Positions 35,067 to 44,100 of a stretch of 64,000 nt of DNA are shown one piece after another. Position 1 is the stretch's first letter. Every line of letters begins with the position of its first letter. A model generated the notes under the pieces. The model did no database searches. It was not told the DNA's origin and saw nothing but the letters and a program-made list of their open reading frames with translations. The position numbers and the translations under genes are program-made. The stretch is from Anaerolineae bacterium (GTDB lineage: Bacteria; Chloroflexota; Anaerolineae; 4572-78; J111): NCBI GenBank assembly GCA_023382535.1, contig JAHDWA010000010.1, positions 176,925 through 240,924 of the forward strand, written 5' to 3'.

Positions 35067-36266
35067 ATGAACACCCGGATTCTCTATACCGCCTTCGATG
35101 TCGTTCCCAGTCCTAAAGGAGCCAGTACTCACATTACCTACTTTGTGCGCGGCCTGGTCGAGGCCGGCTACCAGGTGACGATGATTACCGCCGGCGAGCC
35201 GGCGCTGCCGGAACGGGAACCTTATTTTGGAGCGACCCTGCTCCGCGTCCCGCCAGGCGAAGACCCCAATTTTCTCAAACGCGCCCTTGATTTTGGGCGG
35301 TATGTGCTGGCCCACGTGGCCGCAGCCGAACCTTACGCGTTGGCCCACTTCCGTTCGGTCTGGAGTGGTTTTCCCCTGGCCGAGGCCAGAAATCGCTTTG
35401 GCTACAAGCTGCTGTACGAGGTCAACGGGCTGCCCAGCATCGAGATGAAGTATCACTACCCGGCCCTGGCCGGCAGCCCAGCCCTCTCGAAAATCAAAGA
35501 GCAAGAGTTAGCCGCGCTGCACCTGGCCGACGCTGTCATTTGTCCCTCGCGGGTGACCCGTGACTACCTGGCCAGCCTGAGCGTGCCCCGCCAGAAAATC
35601 ACCGTGATTCCCAACGGAATTGACCCTAACCTGTTCCAGCCACAGCCCCGGCCCCTGGCGGACCCATCCGGCCCGGCTACCCTCCTCTACCTGGGCACGC
35701 TGGCCGATTGGCAGGGCCTGGAAACGCTGATCGCCGCCATGCCGCACGTTTTGGCCGAACGGCCGGCCCGGCTGCGGATTGTCGGGCGAGGCCGGGGGCG
35801 GCATCGTAAAACATTGACCAAGTGCATCCGCAAAATGGGCCTTGAAGAACATATCACCGTTGAGCCGGCCATCCCTCATCACGATGTCCCCGGTCTCATT
35901 GCCCAGGCCAGCGTGTGTCTGGCCCCCTTGAGCTACAACGACCGGAATGTGACCCAGGGCTGCTGCCCGCTCAAGGTGTTAGAGTACATGGCCGGCGGCG
36001 CGCCGATCGTCGCCGCTGACCTGCCCGTTGTGCGCGAACTGGCCCGTCCCGACACCGAAGCGCTGCTCTTTACGCCCGGTGACCCGCTGGACCTGGCCCG
36101 CTCGATTCTGGCGCTGCTGGCCGATCCCGCTCTGGCGGCGCGGTTGGGCGATAACGCCGCCGGCCGCGCTCACCAGAAATTCACCTGGAAGGCCGCCCAG
36201 AAGCGCTTACTCACAGTGTATCAAGCCTTGCTGTGCTCGTCAAGCGAGCATATAGTTCCAGATTAG
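35067..36266 (+). CDS. GT4-family glycosyltransferase
   Basis: A 399-residue GT-B enzyme that transfers a sugar from a nucleotide-sugar donor. The N-terminal Rossmann domain begins RILYTAFDVVPSPKGASTHITYFVRGLVEAGYQVTM. The domain junction has VICPSRVTRDYLASLSVPRQKITVIPNGIDPNLFQP, and the C-terminal donor domain has TLLYLGTLADWQGLETLIAA, LRIVGRGRGRH and a conserved region PLKVLEYMAGGAPIVAADLPVVRELARPD. No signal peptide. The last 56 bases overlap, tail to tail, the convergent glycosyltransferase gene. Donor and acceptor are unknown. Confidence 0.92.
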   Translation: MNTRILYTAFDVVPSPKGASTHITYFVRGLVEAGYQVTMITAGEPALPEREPYFGATLLRVPPGEDPNFLKRALDFGRYVLAHVAAAEPYALAHFRSVWSGFPLAEARNRFGYKLLYEVNGLPSIEMKYHYPALAGSPALSKIKEQELAALHLADAVICPSRVTRDYLASLSVPRQKITVIPNGIDPNLFQPQPRPLADPSGPATLLYLGTLADWQGLETLIAAMPHVLAERPARLRIVGRGRGRHRKTLTKCIRKMGLEEHITVEPAIPHHDVPGLIAQASVCLAPLSYNDRNVTQGCCPLKVLEYMAGGAPIVAADLPVVRELARPDTEALLFTPGDPLDLARSILALLADPALAARLGDNAAGRAHQKFTWKAAQKRLLTVYQALLCSSSEHIVPD

Positions 36267-37365
36267 CGGCCAGCTCTCGTGCCGGCGTAAACTGCCGGCT
36301 GACGGTTGCCCGCGCTGCCTGGCCTAAAGCGGCCCGCTTTTCGGGCTGGCGGAGGAGGGTCAGGATGGCCTCGGCCAGGGCGTCCCCCTCACCGGGGGGA
36401 ACCAGCAGGCTGTTTTTACCGTGTTGGGCTGCGTCGGGAATGCCGCCAACCTCGCTGGCAACAATAGCCCGGCCGCAGGCCATTCCCTCCAGCAGCGCGT
36501 TGGGCAGGCCATCCCGCAGCGAGGGCAGCACCAGCAGGTCGAGCAGGTTGTACAGGCCCGGCAAATCGGTATGAGCGGTATGGGGGATAGTGGAAACCGG
36601 CACACCGGGCGATTGGCTCTGAAAGACGCGCAGCATGTCAGCCGCTTCGGGACGCGCGCCCCCGATGAGAACCAGGCGGGGGGTCGGGGTAAACTCAGCC
36701 GCTGCCCGGGCGAAAGCCGGGAGCAGGACCGCCAGGCCCTTTTTGAGCCGGGCTTCCCCCACAAAGCCGACGAGCGGCCCGTCGCCCAGGCCCAGCCGGG
36801 TGGCTAGGCTGTTGTCAGGCGGCGCGGGAGTAAACAGAGAGACATCCACTCCATTAGGAACGACCTGCACCTCTCGGCCGGGAGCCAGAGCCTGGGCCTT
36901 GCGGGCCAGGTCGGTGGAGACAGCGGTGACAGCCGTGGCATGGGCCAGCGCCCACAAAATGGAGCCGGCCTGGGCCGGGTCAAATACGGTCCGCTCCAGA
37001 TCGTTGCCCCGGGCGCTGACCACGACGGGCAGATTAAGGTAGTGCCCGGTGTAAACCGTTACAAACCCGGCCCCAACCAGGTAGTAGCCGTGCAGCAAGT
37101 CAAAGCGGGTTCGGGTATACAGGCTGGCGACCAGTTGAAACCACTCGCTGCGGGTGTCATCAGGGCGCCGGTAGGGACCGAAGCGATGCACCTCCATCCC
37201 GTTCTCGACCCAGTGGGTGATCTGGCCCGGCAGCAGCGCCGGGTCCGGCGCACAGACGTGAACTGCATGGCCACTGGCGGCCAGACCCCCGGCCAGCCGC
37301 TGTGCCGAAACAGCCAGGCCGCCGGGAGTAGGGGGAAAGGTATCGCTAAGCAGGCAGATGTTCAT
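36211..37365 (-). CDS. GT4-family glycosyltransferase (convergent)
   Basis: A 384-residue GT-B glycosyltransferase counted from the ATG at 37365. N-terminal domain: NICLLSDTFPPTPGGLAVSAQRLAGGLAASGHAVHV. Linker: AQALAPGREVQVVPNGVDVSLFTPAP. C-terminal domain: GDGPLVGFVGEARLKKGLAVLLPAF, LVLIGGARPEA and DLLVLPSLRDGLPNALLEGMACGRAIVASEVGGIPD, the classical GT4 signature with the catalytic E-x7-E-like region. An in-frame ATG four codons earlier is possible. It is divergent from the small zinc-binding gene and overlaps the other glycosyltransferase by 56 bases at its 3' end, so strong transcription of one may interfere with the other. Confidence 0.92.
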   Translation of the reverse strand: MNICLLSDTFPPTPGGLAVSAQRLAGGLAASGHAVHVCAPDPALLPGQITHWVENGMEVHRFGPYRRPDDTRSEWFQLVASLYTRTRFDLLHGYYLVGAGFVTVYTGHYLNLPVVVSARGNDLERTVFDPAQAGSILWALAHATAVTAVSTDLARKAQALAPGREVQVVPNGVDVSLFTPAPPDNSLATRLGLGDGPLVGFVGEARLKKGLAVLLPAFARAAAEFTPTPRLVLIGGARPEAADMLRVFQSQSPGVPVSTIPHTAHTDLPGLYNLLDLLVLPSLRDGLPNALLEGMACGRAIVASEVGGIPDAAQHGKNSLLVPPGEGDALAEAILTLLRQPEKRAALGQAARATVSRQFTPARELAANLELYARLTSTARLDTL

Positions 37366-37379
37366 GATAGGAGGCAACT

Positions 37380-37655
37380 TTGAACAAACAGTGTGAAATG
37401 ATCGTTGGATTCTTGACGCCGCATCGCTGCCCCAATGTCGGCATGACGACCTGCGCCAAGTGCGGCCGCCTGTTTTGTGACGAGCATGTCGGCCTCACCC
37501 CCGGCGGGTTGATTTGCCTGGCCTGCCAGCGCGGCCTGGCGCAGCCGGTGGCCGTGCCGGAAGTCGCCCGGACCTTTGACGCGTCGGACATGGTCTACTT
37601 CTCGTCCGTCGGTTCGTTTGATGACGAGGATGATACATTTGCCGACTTGAGTTAG
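37380..37655 (+). CDS. Small zinc-binding (B-box-like) protein
   Basis: A 91-residue protein starting at a TTG with AGGAGG seven bases upstream. Residues 15-50 hold eight potential ligands in a B-box/AN1-like order: HRCPNVGMTTCAKCGRLFCDEHVG then LICLACQ. A disordered acidic tail follows (GSFDDEDDTFADLS). Such fingers bind protein partners. It sits between a glycosyltransferase and a radical SAM gene; no function can be given. Confidence 0.7.
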   Translation: MNKQCEMIVGFLTPHRCPNVGMTTCAKCGRLFCDEHVGLTPGGLICLACQRGLAQPVAVPEVARTFDASDMVYFSSVGSFDDEDDTFADLS

Positions 37656-37670
37656 GGCCGCTGCAAAGTA

Positions 37671-37720
37671 GGACGACCTGTTAGGTTGTCCGAAATAGGA
37701 CAAGCTAACAGCTTGTCCTA
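37671..37720. terminator. Tandem hairpins between convergent genes
   Basis: Hairpin 1 is GGACGACCT-GTT-AGGTTGTCC (37671-37691, one G-T pair). Hairpin 2 is a perfect 11-bp stem (37696-37706 / 37710-37720) with the core GGACAAGCT-AAC-AGCTTGTCC. A plus-strand T-run (37726-37730) follows six bases later, so hairpin 2 can end the zinc-binding gene's transcript. The two hairpins share the AGGAC...GTCC frame, typical of a dispersed palindromic repeat placed in tandem. Confidence 0.7.
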
Positions 37721-37731
37721 CTAGGTTTTTC

Positions 37732-38778
37732 TCAGATCAGTGCCGCCAACTGCCGGTTCTCGTCCAGAAAATCGTCGCAGCGGCGGCAGGTTGGGAACAA
37801 GGGCAGTTCGGTCTGAGTTCGCAAGGCGGCGTAATGCGCGCCGGCCCAAATTTCGCTGAATGACTGCTGGCGCAGGTCGCCCAGAATCGGGCCTTCCCGC
37901 AGCATGCAGCAAACGCTGACCCGGCCCAGATGGTCAATCAAAGCGTGCGTCCAGGGAGCAAAGCAGGGATGCTGTTCGTAATAGCCTCGCGCGTACAGGC
38001 CCAGCTTGCTCCGCTCCACCGCCGGGTGAGTTACCCCAAAAGGGTAAGCCTGGCTGGGCTGCTGGATCAGGTCCAGCGCCAGGGCGCGCTCGGCAATGAC
38101 CGGGGCAATCCGTTCGTTGTAATCTATAATCTGGCGCTTGTTGAGCCGCTGCAAGTCGCCGGTGTGCTCGTCCAGGGGGATTAAGTTGATGGCGTCCGCC
38201 CCCAGGTCGGCGGCCATCTGCGGCAAATCAACCAGGCTGGCATAATTTAACCGGCCGACAACGGTGTTGAGCCGGACTCTGCCCTTTTTTAGCTCGCGCC
38301 GCAGGCTCCGGCAGCCCTTGGTGGCCTGCTTCCACGAGCCTTTCAGGCCGCGCATCCGGTCATGCTGACGGGGGTCGGGGCTGTCAATGGAGACGTTTAC
38401 CGCCCGCAGCCCGGCTTGAGCCAGGGCAGCGGCCCGGCTGCGGGTAACCAGGGTGGCATTGGTCGTCATGGTGACGCGCAGACCACGAGCGCTCATATGG
38501 GCAATCAGCGCCGGCAGCTCGCGGTAGAGGGTCGGTTCGCCGCCGCTGAGATGGATTTTGCGACAGCCAGCCTCGGCCAGCTCGTCCACAATCGTTTTTA
38601 ACCGGGCCAGCCCCAGCGGCGACTCCCGCTCCTCGCGCCAGTGATTGCACATCCCGCAGCGCAGGTTACAGGTCCAGACGATTTTCATTTTAACATAGAC
38701 CGGCCGGTAAGGCTGCCCGTTGGTCACTGCCGCCCGGAATGCCTCAGCATCGGCGGCTATCTCGTCAATGGCGTACAT
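37732..38778 (-). CDS. Radical SAM/SPASM-domain protein
   Basis: A 348-residue radical S-adenosylmethionine enzyme. The cluster motif is CNLRCGMC (Cys37, Cys41, Cys44), followed by the GGE motif in IHLSGGEPTLYRELPALI and by TTNATLVT. The C-terminus has a SPASM-like set of cysteines (CFAPWTHALIDHLGRVSVCCM, FPTCRRCDDF) that could hold one auxiliary cluster. SPASM enzymes modify peptides or act as sulfatase-maturase-like or MoaA/PqqE-like catalysts. No small precursor peptide is obvious nearby. GGGGG precedes the ATG. The substrate is unknown. Confidence 0.9.
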   Translation of the reverse strand: MYAIDEIAADAEAFRAAVTNGQPYRPVYVKMKIVWTCNLRCGMCNHWREERESPLGLARLKTIVDELAEAGCRKIHLSGGEPTLYRELPALIAHMSARGLRVTMTTNATLVTRSRAAALAQAGLRAVNVSIDSPDPRQHDRMRGLKGSWKQATKGCRSLRRELKKGRVRLNTVVGRLNYASLVDLPQMAADLGADAINLIPLDEHTGDLQRLNKRQIIDYNERIAPVIAERALALDLIQQPSQAYPFGVTHPAVERSKLGLYARGYYEQHPCFAPWTHALIDHLGRVSVCCMLREGPILGDLRQQSFSEIWAGAHYAALRTQTELPLFPTCRRCDDFLDENRQLAALI

Positions 38779-38804
38779 AGATTGTGTCCCCCTTTTAGCA
38801 TGTT

Positions 38805-38866
38805 ATTTCGAGCGATAGCGAGAAATCCCGACAGAGTCTGCGTGGATTTCTCCCTGCGGTCGAAAT
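38805..38866. repeat. Dispersed palindromic repeat
   Basis: ATTTCGAGCGATAGCGAGAAA (38805-38825) pairs imperfectly with the arm at 38844-38866, which contains GATTTCTCCCTGCGGTCGAA. Both arms end in GAAATCC inward. Sequences of this kind recur in intergenic DNA of several phyla as extragenic palindromes (general knowledge). It lies between the radical SAM gene and the CYTH/CHAD gene. Confidence 0.55.
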
Positions 38867-38882
38867 GACATAAGTTGATAGC

Positions 38883-40883
38883 TCATAAAACGGATATCGC
38901 CAGGGCCAGGTCGCGCCGTAACTCCGGCCGATTAAAGCGCGCCCAGGTTTGCGGGAAAGTTTCCAGCAGATGGTGGCGCTCCTCCAGTTTGGCTTGCAGG
39001 TAGGCGGCAACGGGGGCCGAGCTGAGCTGCTCGACCTGAGACTGGTCCGGCCGGCTTTTAATCCAATCCGCTAAAAGCTCGCTCAGCATTTCAGTCGCTA
39101 CTCTGGCATCGTTTAGCTCGCCCAGGTGGTCTTGAAGGGCTTTGACTTCCTTGATCACCCGCTGACCCTCTTCACCCAGGATTTCGGCAAAATACTCCAG
39201 CGTATAACGGAACTGCTTGAAAGTGATTCTGAGCTGGTGCAGGGTATCAAGACTTGCCTCGCCAAGCACCCTGTCGTAGGCTTGAACAGCTTCAAAACGT
39301 TTGTAGATCAAACATTGGACGAGGTGGCGCAACTGGTAGGGTACAGGTTCATGGTCGGGGAGGGGTTTGGCCCCCAGGCCGGGGGTGGTCACAAATTTTA
39401 GAAAATCTTGTTTGAACCGCCGATACTTTTTGCTGTCCAGGTAGGCCAGCAGCTCCTGGCGGGCCTGTTTTCGTTGCGCGAGCCACATCTCCCGCAAAGG
39501 CTGCAAGCCGGATGAGTCGCTCTCGGGCAGGGAGGCCTGATAGCGGTCCAGCTTTTCGAGGAGGACATCCAAATCGCGGACCCGGCCCAGGTTGCGGCCC
39601 GTGGCCCTTAAACCATCGAGTAACGGCTGGGCCGCCTTTTTACGCAGCCCGGCCTCAAAAACCCGGAAGGCCGCCCGCATGCGCCGGGTAGCGACCCGCA
39701 TATCATGCACCGCTTCAATATCATGGCCTAACCGGGTGCCCGGCTCATGGGCCAGCATCTGGCCAAAGTAAAATCCCAGCACTTTGCGGCCCGCTTCGGC
39801 CAGGGAGTCGGACGGTTCGAGGCCAATCCGGTCACGGAGCGGATATTCGATGACCGCTGTGTCCTGGGGTCGTTCGGCGGGAAGGCCCGTTTCTTTTTTT
39901 GCTTTCTTCTTAGGGGCTGTCGCGGCCATTTGATCCGCTTCCTTTGGCTCGCTTTCCCCCACCAGGGACATCACCGGCTCGTCAGAGGCTTGCCCGCCAT
40001 TAAGCACAGCAGCCGGAAATATATTCAGCCGTTTTTGGGCAAACTTCTTTTGCCAGCGCCGGATGGTCGTGGGGGTCAAACCCACTTCTTTAGCGATATT
40101 GGCGACCGGACTGTTACTGGCCAGCATGAGCACGATTACAGCCCGCTTGCTTAACCGCTCACTGGGACCGGCGGCGATTCTTTCCAAAAGGGTCTTTTCC
40201 GGCCCGGTCAACTTGTCGCTTATGGGCTGATCGCTCTGTTTGTCCCCTGGTGCTGGGGCGATGACTTCGGCCCAAGCCCGCTCGAATTTGCTCCAGGGTT
40301 CGGCCTGGAGCGGCCAGCGGGCTTGCAGCGCTTCAACCAGCAACCCCAAATCCGTCTCGTCCCCAGACTCGATCAACTCGGCTTCAAGTTCCCGATAATT
40401 GACCCGACCCGCATCGTTGAGCGAAACTTCGTCCAGGCTCAGTTCAATGACGGGTTGGTCGTGCTTCAAAACATGAAACTGATGCCGGGTTTGATAAAGG
40501 GTGAATAAAATTTGCAGAGGAGCAGAGCCGGCGATCTGCCCGATCAATTCTTTGGCCGGGCTGTCGGGCCAGCTTTGCCACTGCTCCGCTTGCGCCTGGG
40601 CCGGTTCCACTTCTATTTCCAATTCTCGCCGGTGGTGCAGCTTGCCCTGGCTGGGGGTTAGAGACTTCAGCGTGAGGAGTTGTTTATCAGCGATACTTCT
40701 CAGGCGGCAGGCCCAACCCGCCTGATACATGCGTTTGTCCGCCGTATCCAGGTAGCGATCAACCACTGCTTTGACGCCAATGGATTTTAATTCAAAATTA
40801 CCCAGGCGGGTCAATTTTTGTAACGCGGCCAAGGTGGAGGGGTCAGGAATAACAAACTTTGCTTCTGTTTCTACTTTCTCCAT
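38883..40883 (-). CDS. CYTH-HTH-CHAD fusion protein
   Basis: A 666-residue cytoplasmic protein. Residues 1-205 are a CYTH (triphosphate tunnel) domain with the ExExK motif ETEAK (Glu5, Glu7, Lys9) and later RxRSI, KSLT and RRELEIEVE. Residues about 240-290 are a helix-turn-helix (LSKRAVIVLMLASNSPVANIAKEVGLTPTTIRRWQKKF) resembling those of transposases. A Lys/Pro linker follows, then a CHAD domain (about 350-655) with the signature EAVHDMRVATRRMRAAFRVF. CYTH enzymes hydrolyse triphosphates, and CHAD domains bind polyphosphate. The DNA-binding module in between is unusual and suggests a polyphosphate-linked DNA- or granule-associated factor. GGAGGGG precedes the ATG. Confidence 0.9.
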   Translation of the reverse strand: MEKVETEAKFVIPDPSTLAALQKLTRLGNFELKSIGVKAVVDRYLDTADKRMYQAGWACRLRSIADKQLLTLKSLTPSQGKLHHRRELEIEVEPAQAQAEQWQSWPDSPAKELIGQIAGSAPLQILFTLYQTRHQFHVLKHDQPVIELSLDEVSLNDAGRVNYRELEAELIESGDETDLGLLVEALQARWPLQAEPWSKFERAWAEVIAPAPGDKQSDQPISDKLTGPEKTLLERIAAGPSERLSKRAVIVLMLASNSPVANIAKEVGLTPTTIRRWQKKFAQKRLNIFPAAVLNGGQASDEPVMSLVGESEPKEADQMAATAPKKKAKKETGLPAERPQDTAVIEYPLRDRIGLEPSDSLAEAGRKVLGFYFGQMLAHEPGTRLGHDIEAVHDMRVATRRMRAAFRVFEAGLRKKAAQPLLDGLRATGRNLGRVRDLDVLLEKLDRYQASLPESDSSGLQPLREMWLAQRKQARQELLAYLDSKKYRRFKQDFLKFVTTPGLGAKPLPDHEPVPYQLRHLVQCLIYKRFEAVQAYDRVLGEASLDTLHQLRITFKQFRYTLEYFAEILGEEGQRVIKEVKALQDHLGELNDARVATEMLSELLADWIKSRPDQSQVEQLSSAPVAAYLQAKLEERHHLLETFPQTWARFNRPELRRDLALAISVL

Positions 40884-40900
40884 GGCTGTGCCCCTCCAAG

Positions 40901-40987
40901 GGTGACTGGCATTTGGTTAGCCCTAAGCTTGCTGTTCTCAAGGAGAAAAGCGCCAGTCACCCGAGTACCAAAAAATTAGTGACTGGC
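40901..40987. repeat. Three copies of GTGACTGGC around an inverted pair
   Basis: GGTGACTGGC (40901-40910) and GCCAGTCACC (40952-40961) are a perfect 10-bp inverted repeat, and a third copy GTGACTGGC is at 40979-40987 in direct orientation. All lie in the 243-base gap between the CYTH-HTH-CHAD gene and the divergent kinase. They may be operators (perhaps for the HTH protein) or a dispersed repeat. The rest of the gap holds only the kinase ribosome site and an isolated TTGACA (41047). Confidence 0.4.
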
Positions 40988-41126
40988 ATATTTTAGGCTA
41001 AAACTTTCTGAAATCAAGAATCCCGGATCTTACTTATGAAGAATTCTTGACATGTTTGTGAAGTGGATTAGGTGAGGTTGCCACAATTACGGTTTGAGCT
41101 AAAATCTAAGGAGGGGGATAAAATTT

Positions 41127-44100
41127 ATGCTGCATTTCTTCTTTTCCAATCTGCGCAGCCGGATTGTCCTGTTGGTGCTGCTCGCCCTTCTTCCGGCTCT
41201 GGGCTTGATCCTCTACGCCAATCTGAGCACCCGCCGGGCAAACATAGCCCAGGTCCATCAGGAAACTTTGCGGGTGGCTCAGATTGCCTCCCAACAGCAG
41301 CGACTGCTTATTGAAGACACTGGCCAACTTCTGGCGGGGCTGGCTCAAATCCCGGAGTTACACAACAGCAGCCCGGCCGACTGCGTCGCGTTCCTCGGTA
41401 GTTTACTGGCTAAGGACACACGTTACACCAATTTCGGCGTGGCCGACCTGGCCGGAAACGTTATTTGCAGCGCCCGCTCGCTGCCTCAGCCCGTTAACCT
41501 GGCCGCTCAGTCCTGGTTTCAGCAGGTCTCGCAACAGCAGGATGCGACGGTTGGTAATTATCACAAAGACCCCTTAAGTAACAAATTTGTTTTACCCATC
41601 GGTTATCCTCTCCTGGACGCGGAGGGGCAGCCCGAGTCCGTTTTAGTAGCCTGGCTCGATTTGGCCTGGTTTGATAAGTTAGCGGTTGTCGCCGGGTTGC
41701 CGGCCGGCTCCGCATTGGGCGTCATTGATCGACAGGGCACACTTTTGGCCCGTTATCCTGATCCAACCCGCTTCGTCGGTCGGATTGTTCCTGACAGTCC
41801 TGTGGTGCGGGCTGTCCGTGCCCAACAAGAGGAGGGTACGGGGGAGACAGTGGGCCTCGACGGCGTGCGCCGGCTGTACGCCTTTACCCCGCTCTTTAAT
41901 AACCTGGATCAAAGTGAGGTCTATGTGAGTGTCGGTATACCCACAGAGGTAGCTCTGGCCGAAGTTGACCGGTTAAGCCAGCTTAACCTCAGCGCCCTGG
42001 TCCTCAGCGCGCTGCTGGCCCTGGTCGCCGCATGGTTAGGGAGCGATCTGTTTATTTTGCGCCAGGTGAAGAAATTGGTTAAAGCCACCCGCCAACTGGC
42101 AGCCGGCGACTGGAGCGTCCGCAGCGGCATCACCGCTAGCCCGGACGAGATGGGCGAGCTGGGCCGCGCCTTTGACGAGATGACCGATACCCTGCAAACC
42201 CAGCGGCGGGAACTGCAACAGGCCGAGCAGCGCTATCGTACCTTGTTTGAAGGTGCGCCGCTGATGGATGTCATTCTCAATATTGAGGATGGGCAGCCGA
42301 TTATTGCCGATTGTAATGAACTCTTTACCCGTACCCTGGGCTACGAGCGCGCCGAGATTTTGGGGCGGCCCATCGAACTATTTTATAGTTCCGAGTCACA
42401 GACAAAATTGCGAGATGCGCTTCAGACGAAGATGGGCCAACCCTTAACTGAAGAGCGGGAATTGCTGACCCGGGATGGACGGATTATCCAGACGCTTTTG
42501 CAGGCGTTTCCCGAATTTGATAAGCAGGGCCAGGTCACCGGGGGACGCTCCATGTACATAGATATCAGCGAGCGAAAACAGACCGAAGCAGCTTTACAGG
42601 CTTCGCAGGCCCGGCTGGCCGGCATCGTCAATATTTCGGAAGACGCGATTATCGCCATTAATTCTGCTCAAGAAATTACCCTTTTTAGCCAGGGAGCCGA
42701 AAAAATATTTGGTTACCCGGCGGGGGAGATGGTCGGCCAACCGCTTGACCTGCTCCTGCCCAAAGAATACCGGGCAGTTCATGACCAGAAAGTACAAAGC
42801 TTTATGACCTCCGGCGACGTTTTAAGACCGATGAACTCGCGGGGCTTAGTTTTTGGCCAGCGCAAAGGGGGGAGAATTTTTCCGGCGGAAGCCTCTATTT
42901 CTCAATTTGAAGTCGGCGGAGAAAAGATGCTGGTGGTCAGGCTGCGGGACATCACCGAGCGGAAACGAACCGAGGCCGAATTAGAACGGTATCAAACTCA
43001 GCTCGAAGAAATGGTTGCCACACGCACCGGTGAATTAGTGACGGCGGTAGCCCAACTTGAGCAGGAAGTGGCCGAACGCAAGCGGGTTGAAGCCGAACTG
43101 AATGAGGCCAAAGTGCTGGCCGAAGTGGCCAACCGGGCCAAAAGTGAATTTCTGGCCCATATGAGCCACGAGCTGCGGACGCCCCTCAACGGGATTATGG
43201 GCTATGCCCAAATCTTGCAGCGCGAGGCGCAGCGGCGGGGCCAGGCTGAAATGAGTTGGCTGTTGGAAGGGTTATCCACCGTTCATCGCAGCAGCGAGCA
43301 CCTGCTGACCCTGATCAACGATATCCTCGATCTGTCCAAAATTGAGGCCGGGCGGATGGATTTACACCCTGTCACCTTCCGGGTGAATGAGTTTTTGCAG
43401 ATGATTGCCGACATGGCCCGTCTGCAGGCCGAACAAAAAGGGCTGGCTTTCAAGTACGATATTCTCTCGACCTTGCCCACCGTCGTACGCGGCGACCCGC
43501 GCCGGCTGCGACAGATCTTGCTGAACCTGCTGAGCAATGCCGTTAAATTTACGGAACAGGGCCAGGTCACGTTTAGCGTCTCGGCCACGGAGGCTGACCT
43601 TCGGGAGCAGCCGGAATATTTGTTCCGCTTCGAAGTGACCGATAGCGGCATCGGCATTGCTCCGGGGCAGTGGGAACAGATTTTCCAGCCTTTCCATCAA
43701 ATTGACGGCTTACACTCCATCGAAGGCGCGGGGCTGGGTTTGCCCATCAGCCGCAAGCTGGCCGAGTTAATGGGCGGCGAACTGCATGTAGAGAGTCACT
43801 CGGGCCGGGGCAGCACCTTCTGGCTGGAGGTCAGACTGCCGGTGGTCACAGATTGGGTGGACGCCCCTGCGGCCAGCCATATTGTGGGGTATGAAGGCTC
43901 CCGTTACAAAATCCTGGTCATTGACGATAACCGGGATAACCGCGCGGTGCTGGTCAACCTGCTTACCCCGTTGGGCTTTGAGGTCATGGAGGCGGTGGAC
44001 GGCCTGGAGGGGCTGCTCAAGGCTAATGAGACTCGACCCGATTTGATCCTGTTGGATTTGGTGATGCCTGGCTTGAGTGGGCTGGAAGTTGCTCAGCACC

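Noticed and set aside
41047..41105. Promoter for the hybrid kinase from TTGACA at 41047 or TAAAAT at 41100
   Set aside because: TTGACA has no -10 at proper spacing, and the TAAAAT start point would cut into the ribosome site.
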